From assembly GCA_030710605.1 (NCBI GenBank), contig CP092874.1, forward strand, positions 67,537,657-67,601,656: DNA of 64,000 nucleotides, read 5' to 3'. This DNA comes from Cordylochernes scorpioides. Its lineage: Eukaryota; Arthropoda; Arachnida; Pseudoscorpiones; Chernetidae. The position numbers and the translations under genes are program-made. Below the pieces are notes generated by a model. The model worked only from the letters and a program-made list of their open reading frames with translations, was not told the origin of the DNA and ran no database searches. Of this stretch, positions 10,826 through 21,346 are shown one piece after another. Positions within the stretch are counted from its first letter, which is position 1; every line of letters starts with the position of its first letter.

Positions 10826-11640
10826 CTAAACACCCTTCAAAACACTTTCAGGCTTCTTACAATATTCTTGCAATATCTGTATTTTAGTTATTGGGTCAAA
10901 TTCAGTTCTTTTATAAATATCAATTTTGAAGGTAAAGAAAAGTTTACAATCCAAGTTCGGCGGGAAAGGATGGCTTGAATATTGAATCAATTCCGTGTTT
11001 GGCTCGTACAGTGAGTGGTGCGTGAGGCAATTTTCGGTCATTTCTTAGGAATATTCTCCTTAAAACGGTGCAATACATATCGAGGTATTAATGTTGATTA
11101 ATGGACTGACCTACGAATTCATTCTGTATCAATCCCTTACATAAAAAATATAATAGGAAAGCCCAATTTTTTTTTTGATCATCCACACTTTCTTGAATCT
11201 TCAGGTTCTAGACTCTGAGTCACGTCCATGTTTTATTTCACGTGATAACAATTTCATCCAATGGGGATTAACCATTTCAAACATGTTTCAATGCGTTGCC
11301 CATTCATTAATAGATTCGAGACCAATTTAGACGAGAGGATTGTTAAAGGTACAGATCATTCTTAATGATTGTTTGACATCTTCCAAAAGGAATATCCACC
11401 TCTTCTGATAACTCTGTAATAATTATTCTTAGGTTTACTTTGATCGGCAACTTAATTTGAGTGAATTTTCAGGATTTCGATAAAGGTCTGTCAGAGAGTC
11501 GTTTGTTACCATCTTTAAATCATGCAAACCATCGTTCTTCATTGGTTCAAGACTTTTCATTGTGATGGGAAACCTTCTTTAAAAGTCTGCTTCCACATTT
11601 GAAATCATTCCGAAGTTGTTTCACCTAATTTAAAGCAATA
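10826..11640 (-). pseudogene. Decayed mariner transposase
   Basis: Read on the minus strand, pieces in changing frames follow the order of a mariner transposase. CFKLGET sits at about 11637 (family N-terminus). TELSEEVDIPFGRCQTIIKN lies at about 11350-11430 and is typical of the second helix-turn-helix. A TQSLEPED-like piece at about 11200 stands near the first catalytic Asp. HPFPPNLDCKLFFTFKIDI in the open frame 10826-11041 corresponds to the block holding the last catalytic Asp. Several stops and frameshifts interrupt it, and the final Asp block is altered, so it cannot make an active enzyme. Length and order fit a full-length ~345-residue ancestor. The terminal inverted repeats were not located. 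Confidence 0.7.
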
Positions 11641-12164
11641 CTCTATAGAGAAAGATTCGCTTTTTCTTCAACGCAGTCTGCACTGAAGTTGTTCGAATAT
11701 ACACGAACCTATACATTTCGAAAAAATGCGAGCGCGCGCCTCTGTGTGATCTTTTTCTCTTATGTATGGTGCAAAATGTTTTAACTATAATTTCCTGAAA
11801 ATATTTTATGATTTTGTATAGTTTTACGTTATATGGGCTCTTATTTCTGGAACTCTTATCAATCATTTTATATTTTATCAAATAATATATAATATGCTGC
11901 TCTCCTTGACACCTTAGAAAAAAAAAACGGCAATTAAAATGGCGTAATAAAAACGATGTTTTAACAAATGATGATGATTAAATGTTTTGCAACATTGACA
12001 CGTACACATCATGAATAACTCTCGTTTGGAAATATAAATTTCTTCATTGCTCTTCTCTATAATATTCCCCTATTCCAAAATGCAATCGTACACAAAAAAT
12101 CGTTAAATTTCAGACCTAACGTTAAAGAGGTGAGAAAATACGCCAACTCTCTATAAATGTTTCA
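11641..12164. other. AT-rich spacer, no gene recognised
   Basis: Probably includes the 5' flank of the mariner relic. The minus-strand frame at 11630-11881 has no recognisable motif. Confidence 0.4.
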
Positions 12165-12405
12165 TCATTTCATAATACAATATAATGCGGCTTATAATTG
12201 TAGAACGACATTTGAAAATTAACCCGCATTATTCCCATCCCTGGACACTTTTATTTTTCCGTTCAGCATTACCATTCACAATTCATCCTTTCATACTTCA
12301 TCCCTAAGGATAGTCGTTATTTCTCCTTAAAATAAATTTCGATTTTTCGTTCAAAATAAACACAATGCGGGATAATTTTCAAATGTCGTTCAGCATCGCT
12401 ATTAT
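12165..12405. mobile_element. Foldback MITE, tRNA-core family (copy 1)
   Basis: Starts ACAATATAATGCGGCTTATA and ends with the inverse of CGACATTTGAAAATTA (GTCGTTC near 12390). The centre holds TTCCCATCCCTGGACAC, the 3' end of the tRNA-like sequence that is complete in the copy at 37785-38090. It also shares TTTCATACTTCATCCCTAAG with the copy at 30580-30905. It is non-coding; the left arm is shorter than the right. Confidence 0.7.
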
Positions 12406-12487
12406 GATTAGTAAAATTCAAAATTAAAGAATATACTGATCTTTTTTATAGAGTTCATATTTTTATGTGAGCAATAGTTAGCCAGAA

Positions 12488-12752
12488 ATTATTTGAAAAA
12501 GGAATAATAAAATTCAAGTAAAAGGTTTCTTTTTATTTTGGTTTTTGCAGGCTTTCGCGCAAATATACTGCTCTTCAACGGGCAAATGCTAATAACGATA
12601 TTTTAAAATTATTTTTGTATAAAGATCATTAAGAAATTGTATATAAAGTATTTGACCATTGAAGAGCAGAAATTTTGCTCGAAAGTTTCCAAAAAACAAA
12701 ATTAAAAAAGACACTTTACCTGCATTTTATTTTTCCTTTTTCAAATAGTTCA
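12488..12752. mobile_element. Foldback element with paired GAAGAGC/GAAAGC motifs
   Basis: Two ~105-bp imperfect inverted arms (12488-12592 and 12648-12752) surround a ~55-bp AT-rich centre. Each arm carries the GTTGAAGAGC...CGAAAG motif facing the centre, followed outward by an A-rich tract and TTTTTCAAATA. No coding content. Confidence 0.7.
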
Positions 12753-13530
12753 TATAATGCTGATTATATATATATAAAGTTTTCAATAGACACTGATAGT
12801 TAAAAAGTAGTAAAATATAGTTTAGTTAGTTAACTAAAGAAAGAGTTGAAGGAATGTGATATGTAAAGAAGTCCGGCAGTTATGTAAATAAAGGACGAAT
12901 ACCGATTTAGCAACAGACGAATTTGTCGCAAGACACAAACGCCATCTTGGAACTACACATATGGTAGAGGTTGACAAAAACTCTAACGTGGTTAAAAAGA
13001 ACTCTGACTTACTGGTTAGTGATGGTTTAACGTATTAATAATAGTAATGATTCATTAAAAACGGGGATGTGTTTTCTACAAGTCGGGGAAAATTTATACA
13101 TATTTTCGGGATAAAGTTGAAAAAGTTTATATATAAATAAATAGCAGTTTATTTGAATGAATAATTATCACTAACTCTCTAATTTGACTCTTACGTTAAA
13201 TTTAAAAAAAGTTTACACAAAAAGTTCATATAAGAGTGTTCCCATATAAACTAGATGTAGTGAACTAACTTTTTTACTTAAATAAATTTGCATTAAAAAT
13301 GCACAATTCACAAATGATGAAACAAACAAATAAGCATACAAAAAGTAACTTTTCAAATATTTTCTTTTTTATAACTAATCGAAATTTAAAACTAATAGTT
13401 TTAGGGATATTCTGAATAGTTTAAAAAGTTTAGCGAGAATTTGGCCGGCTTTTGGGATCGTCTTTAAAAGTACATAACTTTAGAAATTAACTTTTTTTAT
13501 TACTTTAACTTTTAAAAGGTGGACTATTAA
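12753..13530. other. AT-rich spacer, no gene recognised
   Basis: Short AT-rich frames only. It has no clear repeat boundary, apart from TATATATATA near 12765. Confidence 0.4.
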
Positions 13531-13639
13531 CGACTAAAAATGGAAAAAAAGAAGTTTAGAATAGAAGAAAGAGAGGGAGGAAGAGTTTTAAAATTAGGAG
13601 AGAGGAGCGAACATACGGCGCAAAAAAAAAAAAAAAGTT

Positions 13640-13862
13640 TCAAAGTCCGGTCGGTATGTAAACCAAGTGTCCCAAATGTCACTAAACTAATGATGGTAGG
13701 AAGGAAGGGGATGTGAGGGTTACCTTGGCGGGCGGAGGGTCCGGACCATCTCCCCGCTGGAACTGCGTCATCGGGACCCAACTTACGTAATGGCAGTCAG
13801 CGGTGCCGGGCTAAAATCAATCTCCGCTGACATTTGGAGCGCGCGCTCTTGTGGCCACTACA
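13640..13862 (-). other. CpG-rich patch with splice-donor-like sites
   Basis: This is the most GC-rich non-repetitive stretch in the left third. On the minus strand it contains ATTACGTAAGTTGGG (13774-13790) and GCCAAGGTAACCC (about 13718-13732). Both fit 5' splice donors. A first exon on the minus strand is conceivable, but I found no TATA box, acceptor or conserved protein. It may equally be part of a GC-rich transposon. Confidence 0.2.
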
Positions 13863-13869
13863 TTCCTTC

Positions 13870-15410
13870 ACTACCTCTACACTATATTATACTGCACTAC
13901 TACAGCATATTATACTGCATTAATACAGCAAATTGTACTGCACTATCAGATAACCTTACCCTTTAATACAGTTCCCCGGTTCTACGTATTAAGGTATACT
14001 TCTCTATAGAACACCGCACAGGTACATTATCTGCAGTTTAGTAAATACAGGTCACACATTCTGTTACATCTTCCTTCACTATATTATACTGCACTACTAC
14101 AGCACATTATACTGCACACTACTAGATAACCTCACCCTTTAATACGGTTCCCCGGTTCTACTCATTCACCGCTCTATAGAACACCGCACAGGTACATTAT
14201 CTGCAGTTCAGTAAATACAGGTCACCCATTCTGTTACATTTTCCTTCACTATAGTTCTACACTACTGCACTACATTATACTGCACTACTACAGCACATTA
14301 TACTGCACACTACCAGATAACCTCACCCTTTAATACGGTTCCCCGGTTCTACTCATTCACTGCTCTATAGAACACCGCACAGGTACATTATCTGCAGTTC
14401 AGTAAATACAGGTCACCCATTCTGTTACATTTTCCTTCACTATAGTTCTACACTAATGCACTACATTATACTGCACTACTACAGCACACTACCAGATAAC
14501 CTCACTCTTTAATACAGTTCCCCGGTTCTACTCATTCACCGCTCTATAGAACACCGCACAGGTACATTACCTGCAGTTCAGTAAACACAGGTCACCCATT
14601 CTGTTACATTTTCCTTCAATATAGTTCTACACTACTGCACTACATTATACTGCACTACTACAGCACATTATACAGCACACACACACTAACCCGATAACGT
14701 TACCCTTTAATACACTTCCCTGGTTCTACGTATTCACCGCTCTATAGAACACCGCACAGGTACATTATCTGTAGTTTAGTAAATACAGGTCACACATTCT
14801 GTTACATCTTCCTTCACCATAGTTCTACACTACTAGCTCACTATATGACACTCCACTACCAGATAGCACTACCCTCTAATACAGTTCCCTGGTTCTACGC
14901 ATTCACCGCTCTATAAAATACCGCCCAGGTACATTATCTGTAGTTCAGTAAATACAGGCACCCATTCTGTTACATCTTCCTTCACCACAGTTCTACACTA
15001 CTAGCTCACTATATGACACTCCACTACCAGATAGCACTACCCTCTAATACAGTTCCCTGGTTCTACGCATTCACCGCTCTATAGGATACCGCACAGGTAC
15101 ATTATCTGTAGTTCAGTAAATACAGGTCACACATTCTGTTACATCTTCCTTCACCATAGTTCTACACTACTAGCTCACTATATGACACTCCACTACCAGA
15201 TAGCACTACCCTCTAATACAGTTCCCTGGTTCTACGCATTCACCGCTCTATAGGATACCGCACAGGTACATTATCTGTAGTTCAGTAAATACAGGTCACA
15301 CATTCTATTACATCTTCCTTTACTATAGTTCTACACTACTATCTCACTATATCACACTGCAATACCGAACACAGCCGCACGCTATACCGCCCTACAAGTC
15401 ACTATATTGG
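13870..15410. repeat. ~170-200-bp satellite, eight copies
   Basis: The landmark ACACCGCACAGGTACATTAT (with variants) occurs near 14012, 14182, 14372, 14552, 14749, 14919, 15088 and 15256. Spacings are therefore about 168-198 bp. The three rightmost spacings (168-170 bp) are the most uniform. Length differences come from variable copies of TATACTGCACTACTACAGCA. No coding content. Confidence 0.92.
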
Positions 15411-16040
15411 CACACCCCACACTATCAACAAGAAGAATAAAAGGTAAAAACTCAAGATAAACGCTGCCTAAAATGTTGACATCGGCGATCAAACAACTGT
15501 GTGGAATTCAGAGACAAGAAACTCCTTCACATCGTCTACCAACAACAAATTACATAAAATGGGTAACACATTTTAAGAAACTAGCGATTAGATAGATTAA
15601 AAAAGCATATCTTTCATATCAAAAAACGATTTTTTTTTCGGCCGCGAATAGTCCAAGTTAAGGAGGAAGGCCTGTACTCCTAGCTATGTACTGTTAACCT
15701 AATTACCTCTAATATCTTCAGCATAATCATGTCGATTATAACGGCATACGTAGATATGCGCGGTTTAAATGTTTTTAAAACGAAATTCTCTCTCCGCTTG
15801 TACTAGAAGACCAAGAGATCAGCGTGGATCATCAATTGCTGTATCTGCCGAGAGACCCCGTTACTTCAATCAGCTTCTTGTATGGAACACTCTATAGCAT
15901 CACTCCAGTTTTATTGGTCCATTCTTGATAGCAGTGGTGGATTTTAAACCTGTAGGGACAGGTGAATGTAAGCTTTTTTCATAAAGATAGAGGTTGCCTG
16001 AAGGCATAGAATAATTTGTAACGCTTTGCCAAATGTTTTA
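15411..16040. other. Spacer, no gene recognised
   Basis: Mixed composition with no long open frame. It does not match other parts of the window by eye. Confidence 0.4.
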
Positions 16041-16053
16041 ATTTTTGTTCGCT

Positions 16054-16100
16054 CCTGACGAGGACGAAAGATTTTTGTTGAAACGTCGAGACAATAAAAA
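16054..16100 (+). ncRNA. Hammerhead-like motif (divergent)
   Basis: Reads CTCCTGACGAGGAC, a loop, then GTTGAAACGTCGAG and ACAATAAAAAAG. It keeps the CUGANGA box, a GAAA box and a following GUC. The helix II pairing is weak, helix I is only about 3 bp (CTC/GAG), and helix III has no loop. At best it is a degenerate or dimer-only hammerhead. GAAACGTC before an A-rich tail is also common near retroelement 3' ends. Confidence 0.3.
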
Positions 16101-16210
16101 AGATTTACTGGCCGAAGTATCTTTAATTTGAAGAGCTATTTTCAGTAATTTTAATAATAATATTTTCTTCCGTGGAATAATTGTAGCGGCATGATAAGAT
16201 CAAACTGGTT

Positions 16211-16530
16211 CAGGGGAGTTGATGGAAAGATGGTCTAAACTGTTGGTTTTCGACCGCAACGATCCGGGTTCGATTCCCGCATTGTACACTTTTTTTCTGA
16301 TTAAAAAAAAAACTGCTCCAATGGCCCCCAATTCTTGCAAAATCACAACCCCACCAGCGAGTGCAAGTAATCAAATGGGAGCTCTGGCACATTTGTAAGT
16401 GCAAAGTCGAACTGCCTTTCACATGTGTAGACATGTAGTGCACTTACAGTAAAAGCAGTCGCCTACCTACCCACCATGATTATAATGGCCTGTATCAGGT
16501 GTACTAGGGATAAGCAAAAAAAAAACTGGG
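16211..16530 (+). mobile_element. tRNA-derived SINE (copy 1)
   Basis: The head is tRNA-like: GATGGTCTAAAC...GTTGGTTTTCGACC, then a perfect B box in GGGTTCGATTCCCGC. A T-rich run, TCCAATGGCCCC, and a body with GCACATTTGTAAGTGCAAAG and CTTACAGTAAAAGCAGT follow. It ends ACTAGGGATAAGC plus poly-A. The head most resembles tRNA-Glu (UUC), a tentative call. It was transcribed by Pol III and mobilised in trans by a LINE. Confidence 0.85.
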
Positions 16531-16894
16531 TCAGAACTAATGAAGAGCGCCTTCAAAATATAATCAATCTATTTAGCGATTAACATTGTAAATAAATAAA
16601 AATGTGAGCGCAAATTGATTTCATCCCCAGCCTACAGGATTTGACCATGTTCAAGCTGCCCGTACCACTTCAATTGCTACACAAACAAGTGAAGGTTGGT
16701 CTTTCAGAGAAAGATTGAGTATTCTATTAAATAGAGGGAAGATTTCCAAGATGAGGATCCAACATGTCTGTACTGCTGAGTACACAATTCCTTCTCCCTA
16801 TTTCCTAATAAGCTTCATTCCCGAGGTAACAGAAGTAGTCTATATTAAATGAAAACATTAAGACCCGTACGACCCATATGTTTCTTTCAAACAT

Positions 16895-17110
16895 GAATCA
16901 AGTTTCTACTGTCCTTACTGCGATGAAAAAATGTTGGAAGGGCTTGCCTCATCAGTGACGAACCTTCCCAGCGGTTTCACCAATTTAATCTACCAGACCG
17001 CTACTTTAGAGCTACAATACTGTATTGGACCATTCTGCTTATATAGGCTACACTTAAGGATAAAATCTTAGAAATGGTATTTAAGAAAACTATGGACAGT
17101 CTATACTGCG
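16895..17110 (+). mobile_element. TIR element, TACTGTCCTTACTGC family (fragment)
   Basis: Contains TTTCTACTGTCCTTACTGC, GGTTTCACCAATTTAATC and a CAATACTGTATTGGACCATT block. All are shared with the palindrome at 40329-41146 and the copies at 43190 and 59269. Only one end is preserved here. Confidence 0.65.
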
Positions 17111-17129
17111 GCAGCAGCAATGTACCGTT

Positions 17130-17330
17130 CTGTGGAAAATGTTGATCGGTCCTTGGATGTGAGTTTTGAGAAACAGGTGAAGAAGGATCGCCTAATTCCT
17201 TAGCGTTCGGGCGAATGGTATGGTTAATAGAGATTGAAGGATGTTAGCTGTTTTATATATTCTATTCCTATAAGGATATCATAGACTGTTTTCAATTCAT
17301 TATTTCTTCTTTCATATGAATATAAAAATA
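17130..17330 (-). repeat. Dispersed ~190-bp repeat with a conserved reading frame, copy 2
   Basis: Reverse complement of 6105-6290. On the minus strand it reads RRNNELKTVYDILIGIEYIK. It is probably a remnant of a transposon-encoded protein of unknown type. Confidence 0.5.
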
Positions 17331-17389
17331 TATATGCTCTCTTTTTGTTAATGTTTTGCAACTGTGACTTTAAAATATATAACTATGAG

Positions 17390-17741
17390 ATATAGGATAT
17401 AGGGACTATGATATATAGGATATAGGGACTATGAGATAAAGGATATAGGGACTGTGAGATATAGGATATAGGGACTATGAGATATAGGATATAGGGACTG
17501 TGAGATATAGGATATAGGGAATATGAGAAATAGGATATAGGGACTGTGAGATATAGAATATATCCGGCCTATGAGAAATAGGATATAGGGACTGTGAGAT
17601 ATAAGATATAGGGACTGTGAGATATAGAATATAGGGACTATTTGATAGGATATAGGGACTATTCGATATAGGATATAGGGACTGTGAGATATAGGATATA
17701 GGGACTGTGAGATATAGGATATAGGGACTGTGAGATATAGG
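17390..17741. repeat. 23-bp satellite, left block
   Basis: About 15 copies of GGATATAGGGACTGTGAGAT plus ATA, with GACTATGAGAAATA variants. The array is interrupted by the BEL/Pao element and resumes at 21661. The last five bases, ATAGG, are the target site that was duplicated. Confidence 0.93.
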
Positions 17742-18055
17742 TGTTAAAAGTCGTAACATACAATATGTAAATATATCTTTTGAATGTATGACTGGAGATG
17801 CAGATTTTCTAATTGAATGTATAAATTGTTATTATGTAAATTTCCCTTTTGTATATAACTAAGCCGTGTTGTTGAAATAAAGAGTTTCTTAGTAGAGCGA
17901 GAGCTTCTGCGCGTGTAGCCGCTGGTTTCTGTCTTCGTTATTTTCCTTCCTTGCTTGATCACCCAAAGGCAGTCCAAATTAATATCAAGACTCTAGGTGA
18001 GGGTCTTACTTATTGGGAGGAGGCTTCTTCAATCTGACCTCGCGTAATCTTAACA
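17742..18055 (+). repeat. 5' LTR of the BEL/Pao element
   Basis: Begins TGTTAAAAGTCGTAACA and ends AATCTTAACA, giving the TG...CA termini. It contains AATAAAGAGTTTCTT near 17876, a likely polyadenylation signal. The promoter probably lies upstream of it (TATATAAC near 17853). Confidence 0.93.
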
Positions 18056-18060
18056 TTTAA

Positions 18061-18078
18061 TGGCGTCCCCGGGTGGGC
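18061..18078 (+). promoter_or_regulatory. Primer binding site, complementary to tRNA-Asn
   Basis: TGGCGTCCCCGGGTGGGC lies 5 nt after the LTR. Its complement ends GGGGACGCCA. That is what the 3' end of a metazoan cytosolic tRNA-Asn(GUU) looks like with CCA added, with one difference from the vertebrate form as I recall it. Reverse transcription would start here. Confidence 0.7.
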
Positions 18079-18100
18079 TGCGTGGGATGGTCAAGTAGAG

Positions 18101-18258
18101 AAGACGGGAAGACCTGTAGGCGCTGTCTCCCGAGGAACAGAAGGCGGGAAGACCTGTAGGCGCTGTCTCCCGAGGAACAGAAGGCGGGAAGACCTGTAGG
18201 CGCTGTCTCCCGAGGAACAGAAGGCGGGAAGACCTGTAGGCGCTGTCTCCCGAGTAAC
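18101..18258 (+). repeat. 40-bp minisatellite in the BEL leader
   Basis: About four copies of AGGCGGGAAGACCTGTAGGC followed by GCTGTCTCCCGAGGAACAGA, nearly identical. Confidence 0.93.
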
Positions 18259-18287
18259 AGCAGCTCAAAGGCAAAGAAGCTCAGTGA

Positions 18288-19015
18288 AGTATTAGCCTGC
18301 CGAGTGCAGAGGAAGTATTAGCCTGCCGAGGTGCAGAGGAAGTATTAGCCTGCCGAGTAGCAGAGGAAGAATTAGCCTGCCGAGTAGCAGAGGAAGAATT
18401 AGCCTGCCGAGTAGCAGAGGAAGAATTAGCCTGCCGAGTAGCAGAGGAAGAATTAGCCTGCCGAGTGGCAGAGGAAGAATTAGCCTGCCGAGTAGCAGAG
18501 GAAGAATTAGCCTGCCGAGTAGCAGAGGAAGAATTAGCCTGCCGAGTAGCAGAGGAAGAATTAGCCTGCCGAGTAGCAGAGGAAGAATTAGCCTGCCGAG
18601 TAGCAGAGGAAGAATTAGCCTGCCGAGTAGCAGAGGAAGAATTAGCCTGCCGAGTAGCAGAGGAAGAATTAGCCTGCCGAGTAGCAGAGGAGGAATTAGC
18701 CTGCCGAGTAGCAGAGGAAGAATTAGCCTGCCGAGTAGCAGAGGAAGAATTAGCCTGCCGAGTAGCAGAGGAAGAATTAGCCTGCCGAGTAGCAGAGGAA
18801 GAATTAGCCTGCCGAGTAGCAGAGGAGGAATTAGCCTGCCGAGTAGCAGAGGAAGAATTAGCCTGCCGAGTAGCAGAGGAAGAATTAGCCTGCCGAGTAG
18901 CAGAGGAAGAATTAGCCTGCCGAGTAGCAGAGGAAGAATTAGCCTGCCGAGTAGCAGAGGAAGTATTAGCCTGCCGAGTGCAGAGGAAGTATTAGCCTGC
19001 CGAGTAGCAGAGGAA
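18288..19015 (+). repeat. 27-bp minisatellite in the BEL leader
   Basis: About 27 nearly identical copies of GTAGCAGAGGAAGAATTAGC plus CTGCCGA. The period is a multiple of three, so 18465-18995 stays open and reads AEEELACRV repeated. The outer copies contain single-base length changes that break the frame. There is no evidence that the peptide is made. The homogeneity shows very recent expansion within the element. Confidence 0.95.
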
Positions 19016-19019
19016 GTAA

Positions 19020-19530
19020 GAGAGTCTGCAGAAGCTCAAGCTCAAGAAGCAGAAGCTCAAGAAGCTCAGGGGAACAGAGGCTCAAGAAGCTCAAAAAGCT
19101 CAAGCTCAAGAAGCAGAAGCTCAAGAAGCTCAGGGGAACAGAAGCTCAAAAGGCTCAAGCTTAAGAAGCAGAAGCTCAAGAAGCTCAAGGGAACAGAAGC
19201 TCAAGAAGCTCAAGGGAACAGAAGCTCAGTGAAGCTCAAGGTTTAAAGGAGCTCGGGAAGCCCTTTGTTAAAGGTTAAAAAGAGCTCAGTGAGGCTCAAG
19301 GTTTAAAGGAGCTCAAGAGGCCCTTTGTTAAAGGTTAAAAAGAGCTCAGTGAAGCTCAAGATTTAAAGGAGCTCAAGAGGCCCTGTGTTAAAGGTTAAAA
19401 AGAGCTCAGTGAAGCTCAAGGTTTAAAGGAGCTCAAGAAGCCCTTTGTTAAAGGTTTAAAGGAGCTCGAGAAGCCCTTTGTTAAAGGTTTAAAGGAGCTC
19501 AAAAAGCCCTTTGTTAAAGGTTAAAGGGGA
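19020..19530 (+). repeat. AAGCTCAAG-rich and 60-bp repeats in the BEL leader
   Basis: 19020-19205 is made of AAGCTCAAGAAGCAGAAGCT-type units. 19206-19530 has a 60-bp period, GAAGCTCAGTGAAGCTCAAG, then GTTTAAAGGAGCTCAAGA, then CCCTTTGTTAAAGGTT, with a 36-bp shortened variant at its right end. Confidence 0.85.
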
Positions 19531-19715
19531 GCTCAAGGGAAAGGAGAAGCTCAGGTAGACAAAGAGGTTGAAGAAGCTCAAGTAAGGCAAAGGAGTTGAA
19601 GAGGCTCAAGTATAAAGGAGCTCAAAGGCAAAAAAGTTGAAGAAGCTATAGGGTAAAAGGCTACCTACAAGGTAAAAAGGATATCTACAAGGCGAAAGGA
19701 TAACTACAAAGTGAG

Positions 19716-21263
19716 ATGGAGGATGTTAGCAGAAGGCGTAGAGAGGCGATAAGAGGCGTTTTTACCGAGGTGGTAAATGATATGAATACAGAGTTAAGGG
19801 ATCCTCTTATTGACAAAAGTGGCATATATGCCAAATTTGATAGATTGGAAGCTCTCTATTTGGAGCTGGTGGTATTGAATGAACGATGCCAGGCAATTTT
19901 ATTAGCCAAAGCTGAGGCTACCGATGAAATAGATAGGGAGTTTGAGGAGTGTGAACCCTACATCACGGAAAGATATTATTTAAAGACTAGAATTCGCATA
20001 ATGCGTGAGCAGGATAGGGATGCTCAGGTCAAGTCTTCTCAAATTCCACCAGGGGCGTCTAGTGCCTCTCCGAATTCAGAGGCCGATAATCGGAAAGTTA
20101 TCAAACTTCAGGCTACTTCTACGTCTCTATCGAAAAGCCCGGAAGAGTCCATGAAAAATGAAATTGAAGGCGTGGAAAAAGAGGATTCTGTAAAAACTGC
20201 TAGAGCTACGGATGTGAAGCCTACTCTAGCTAAAGCTAGAATGCTAAAGGAAGCTTGTTCAGCTCCCTCTATAATCGATATTGAATATGAGGGCAAAAAA
20301 GGTGCTGTGAATGCTATTAAAGAAAAGGAATTGAACGCGGCAGTTGAAGGCGGTGAAGGGAAGGAAACAGAAGCGGCAGTTAAATGCAATGAAGTGTAGG
20401 ATTCTGAAACTGCAGTTGATAACTATGTAGGTGTGAAGGAAGCTGAGGCTAAAGACAAAGCAAATGAAGCAAAGCCTAAGGGCGACGGAGTAAAGGATTC
20501 TAAGGATGAGCCTAAGGGCGACGGAGTAAATGATTCTGAAGCAAGACCAACTGGAGATACGGAATCTAGGATAAAGAATAGGGGAGATCTACAAAATCTT
20601 AAGGGCAACCCAGGGGATTGGCTCTCAAGGTGGGGGCAATTTGGTAGAAATAATGCCAATGAAAAATATGAAGAGGCAAATTTAAAGGATAAGGAAGATT
20701 CTGAAGCGAAGCCTAAGGGCGACGGAGTAAAGGATTCTGAGACTGCAATTAAAGGTTATGAACCGGTGAGCAATTCTAGAGCAGTAGCTGAGGATACTGA
20801 TTCAAGGGTGGAAGAAAACCTAGATGTAGAACAAGGTACTGATTCAAGGGTGGAAGAAAACCCAGATGCAGAACAGGGTACTGAATCAAGGATGGAGGAA
20901 GGGATTATTGATACAAAGGATTGGTTGAATGATGGGTTCATCGAAGGAGTTGATGAAATTCCACCTGAGGGAAAAGGATACTGGTTTCCTGATCGCCCTG
21001 TATTTGGGTGTGAGTCCGAGACGACGCCTATACGGCCAGTATGTGACGGCGCTTCCTGTCGAGGACACGGCGCACGCGCCTTAAGACGGTATTTGAAGAG
21101 GAGACCCATTCTACTGAGGAGAATCCCGGAAATAGGGATAAAACTTCGGAAAAATAAGTACGGAGTTTTGGCCGACATGAGGAGATATTTCCAGGTGATG
21201 GCCATCAGGGAAAATGATTGGGACTACCTCCGATTTCTTTGGAGGAAGAAGATGGACGCTTAA
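19716..21263 (+). pseudogene. Gag-like frame with terminal RT fragment, one internal stop
   Basis: One frame runs from ATG 19716 to the stop at 21261-21263 and is broken once, by TAG at 20397-20399. The N-terminal ~100 residues include KFDRLEALYLELVVLNERCQ and EECEPYITERYYLKTRIR. They look like the coiled N-terminus of BEL/Pao Gag (DUF1759-like), with an F/ExRYY-type motif. The middle is acidic and low-complexity with KPKGDGVKDSE repeats. From about 20970 the frame matches the start of BEL/Pao reverse transcriptase. YWFPDRPVF lies where the family has a YLPHHPV block, then RPVCDGAS, then LADMRRYFQVMAI (RT motif A region) and DYLRFLWRK. It then stops. There is no Gag zinc knuckle, protease or YXDD box. 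An ancestor with a full Gag-Pol probably lost most of pol by internal deletion. Confidence 0.75.
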
Positions 21264-21325
21264 GGGGCAACCTCCGGTGGTGTGTATGGAGAGGGTGCCG
21301 CAGTGTGCCGGATTTTTTCTTTTCA

Positions 21326-21346
21326 CAAAAAAGAAAGGTGGGGGTA
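21326..21346 (+). promoter_or_regulatory. Polypurine tract of the BEL/Pao element
   Basis: A purine run, AAAAAAGAAAGGTGGGGGTA, sits directly before the 3' LTR. It is the expected primer for plus-strand DNA synthesis. Confidence 0.8.

Noticed and set aside
18465-18995. 176-codon AEEELACRV repeat protein
   Set aside because: It lies in the leader of the BEL/Pao element, has a 27-bp period, starts within the array and has no conserved flank. Readthrough of a minisatellite is simpler.
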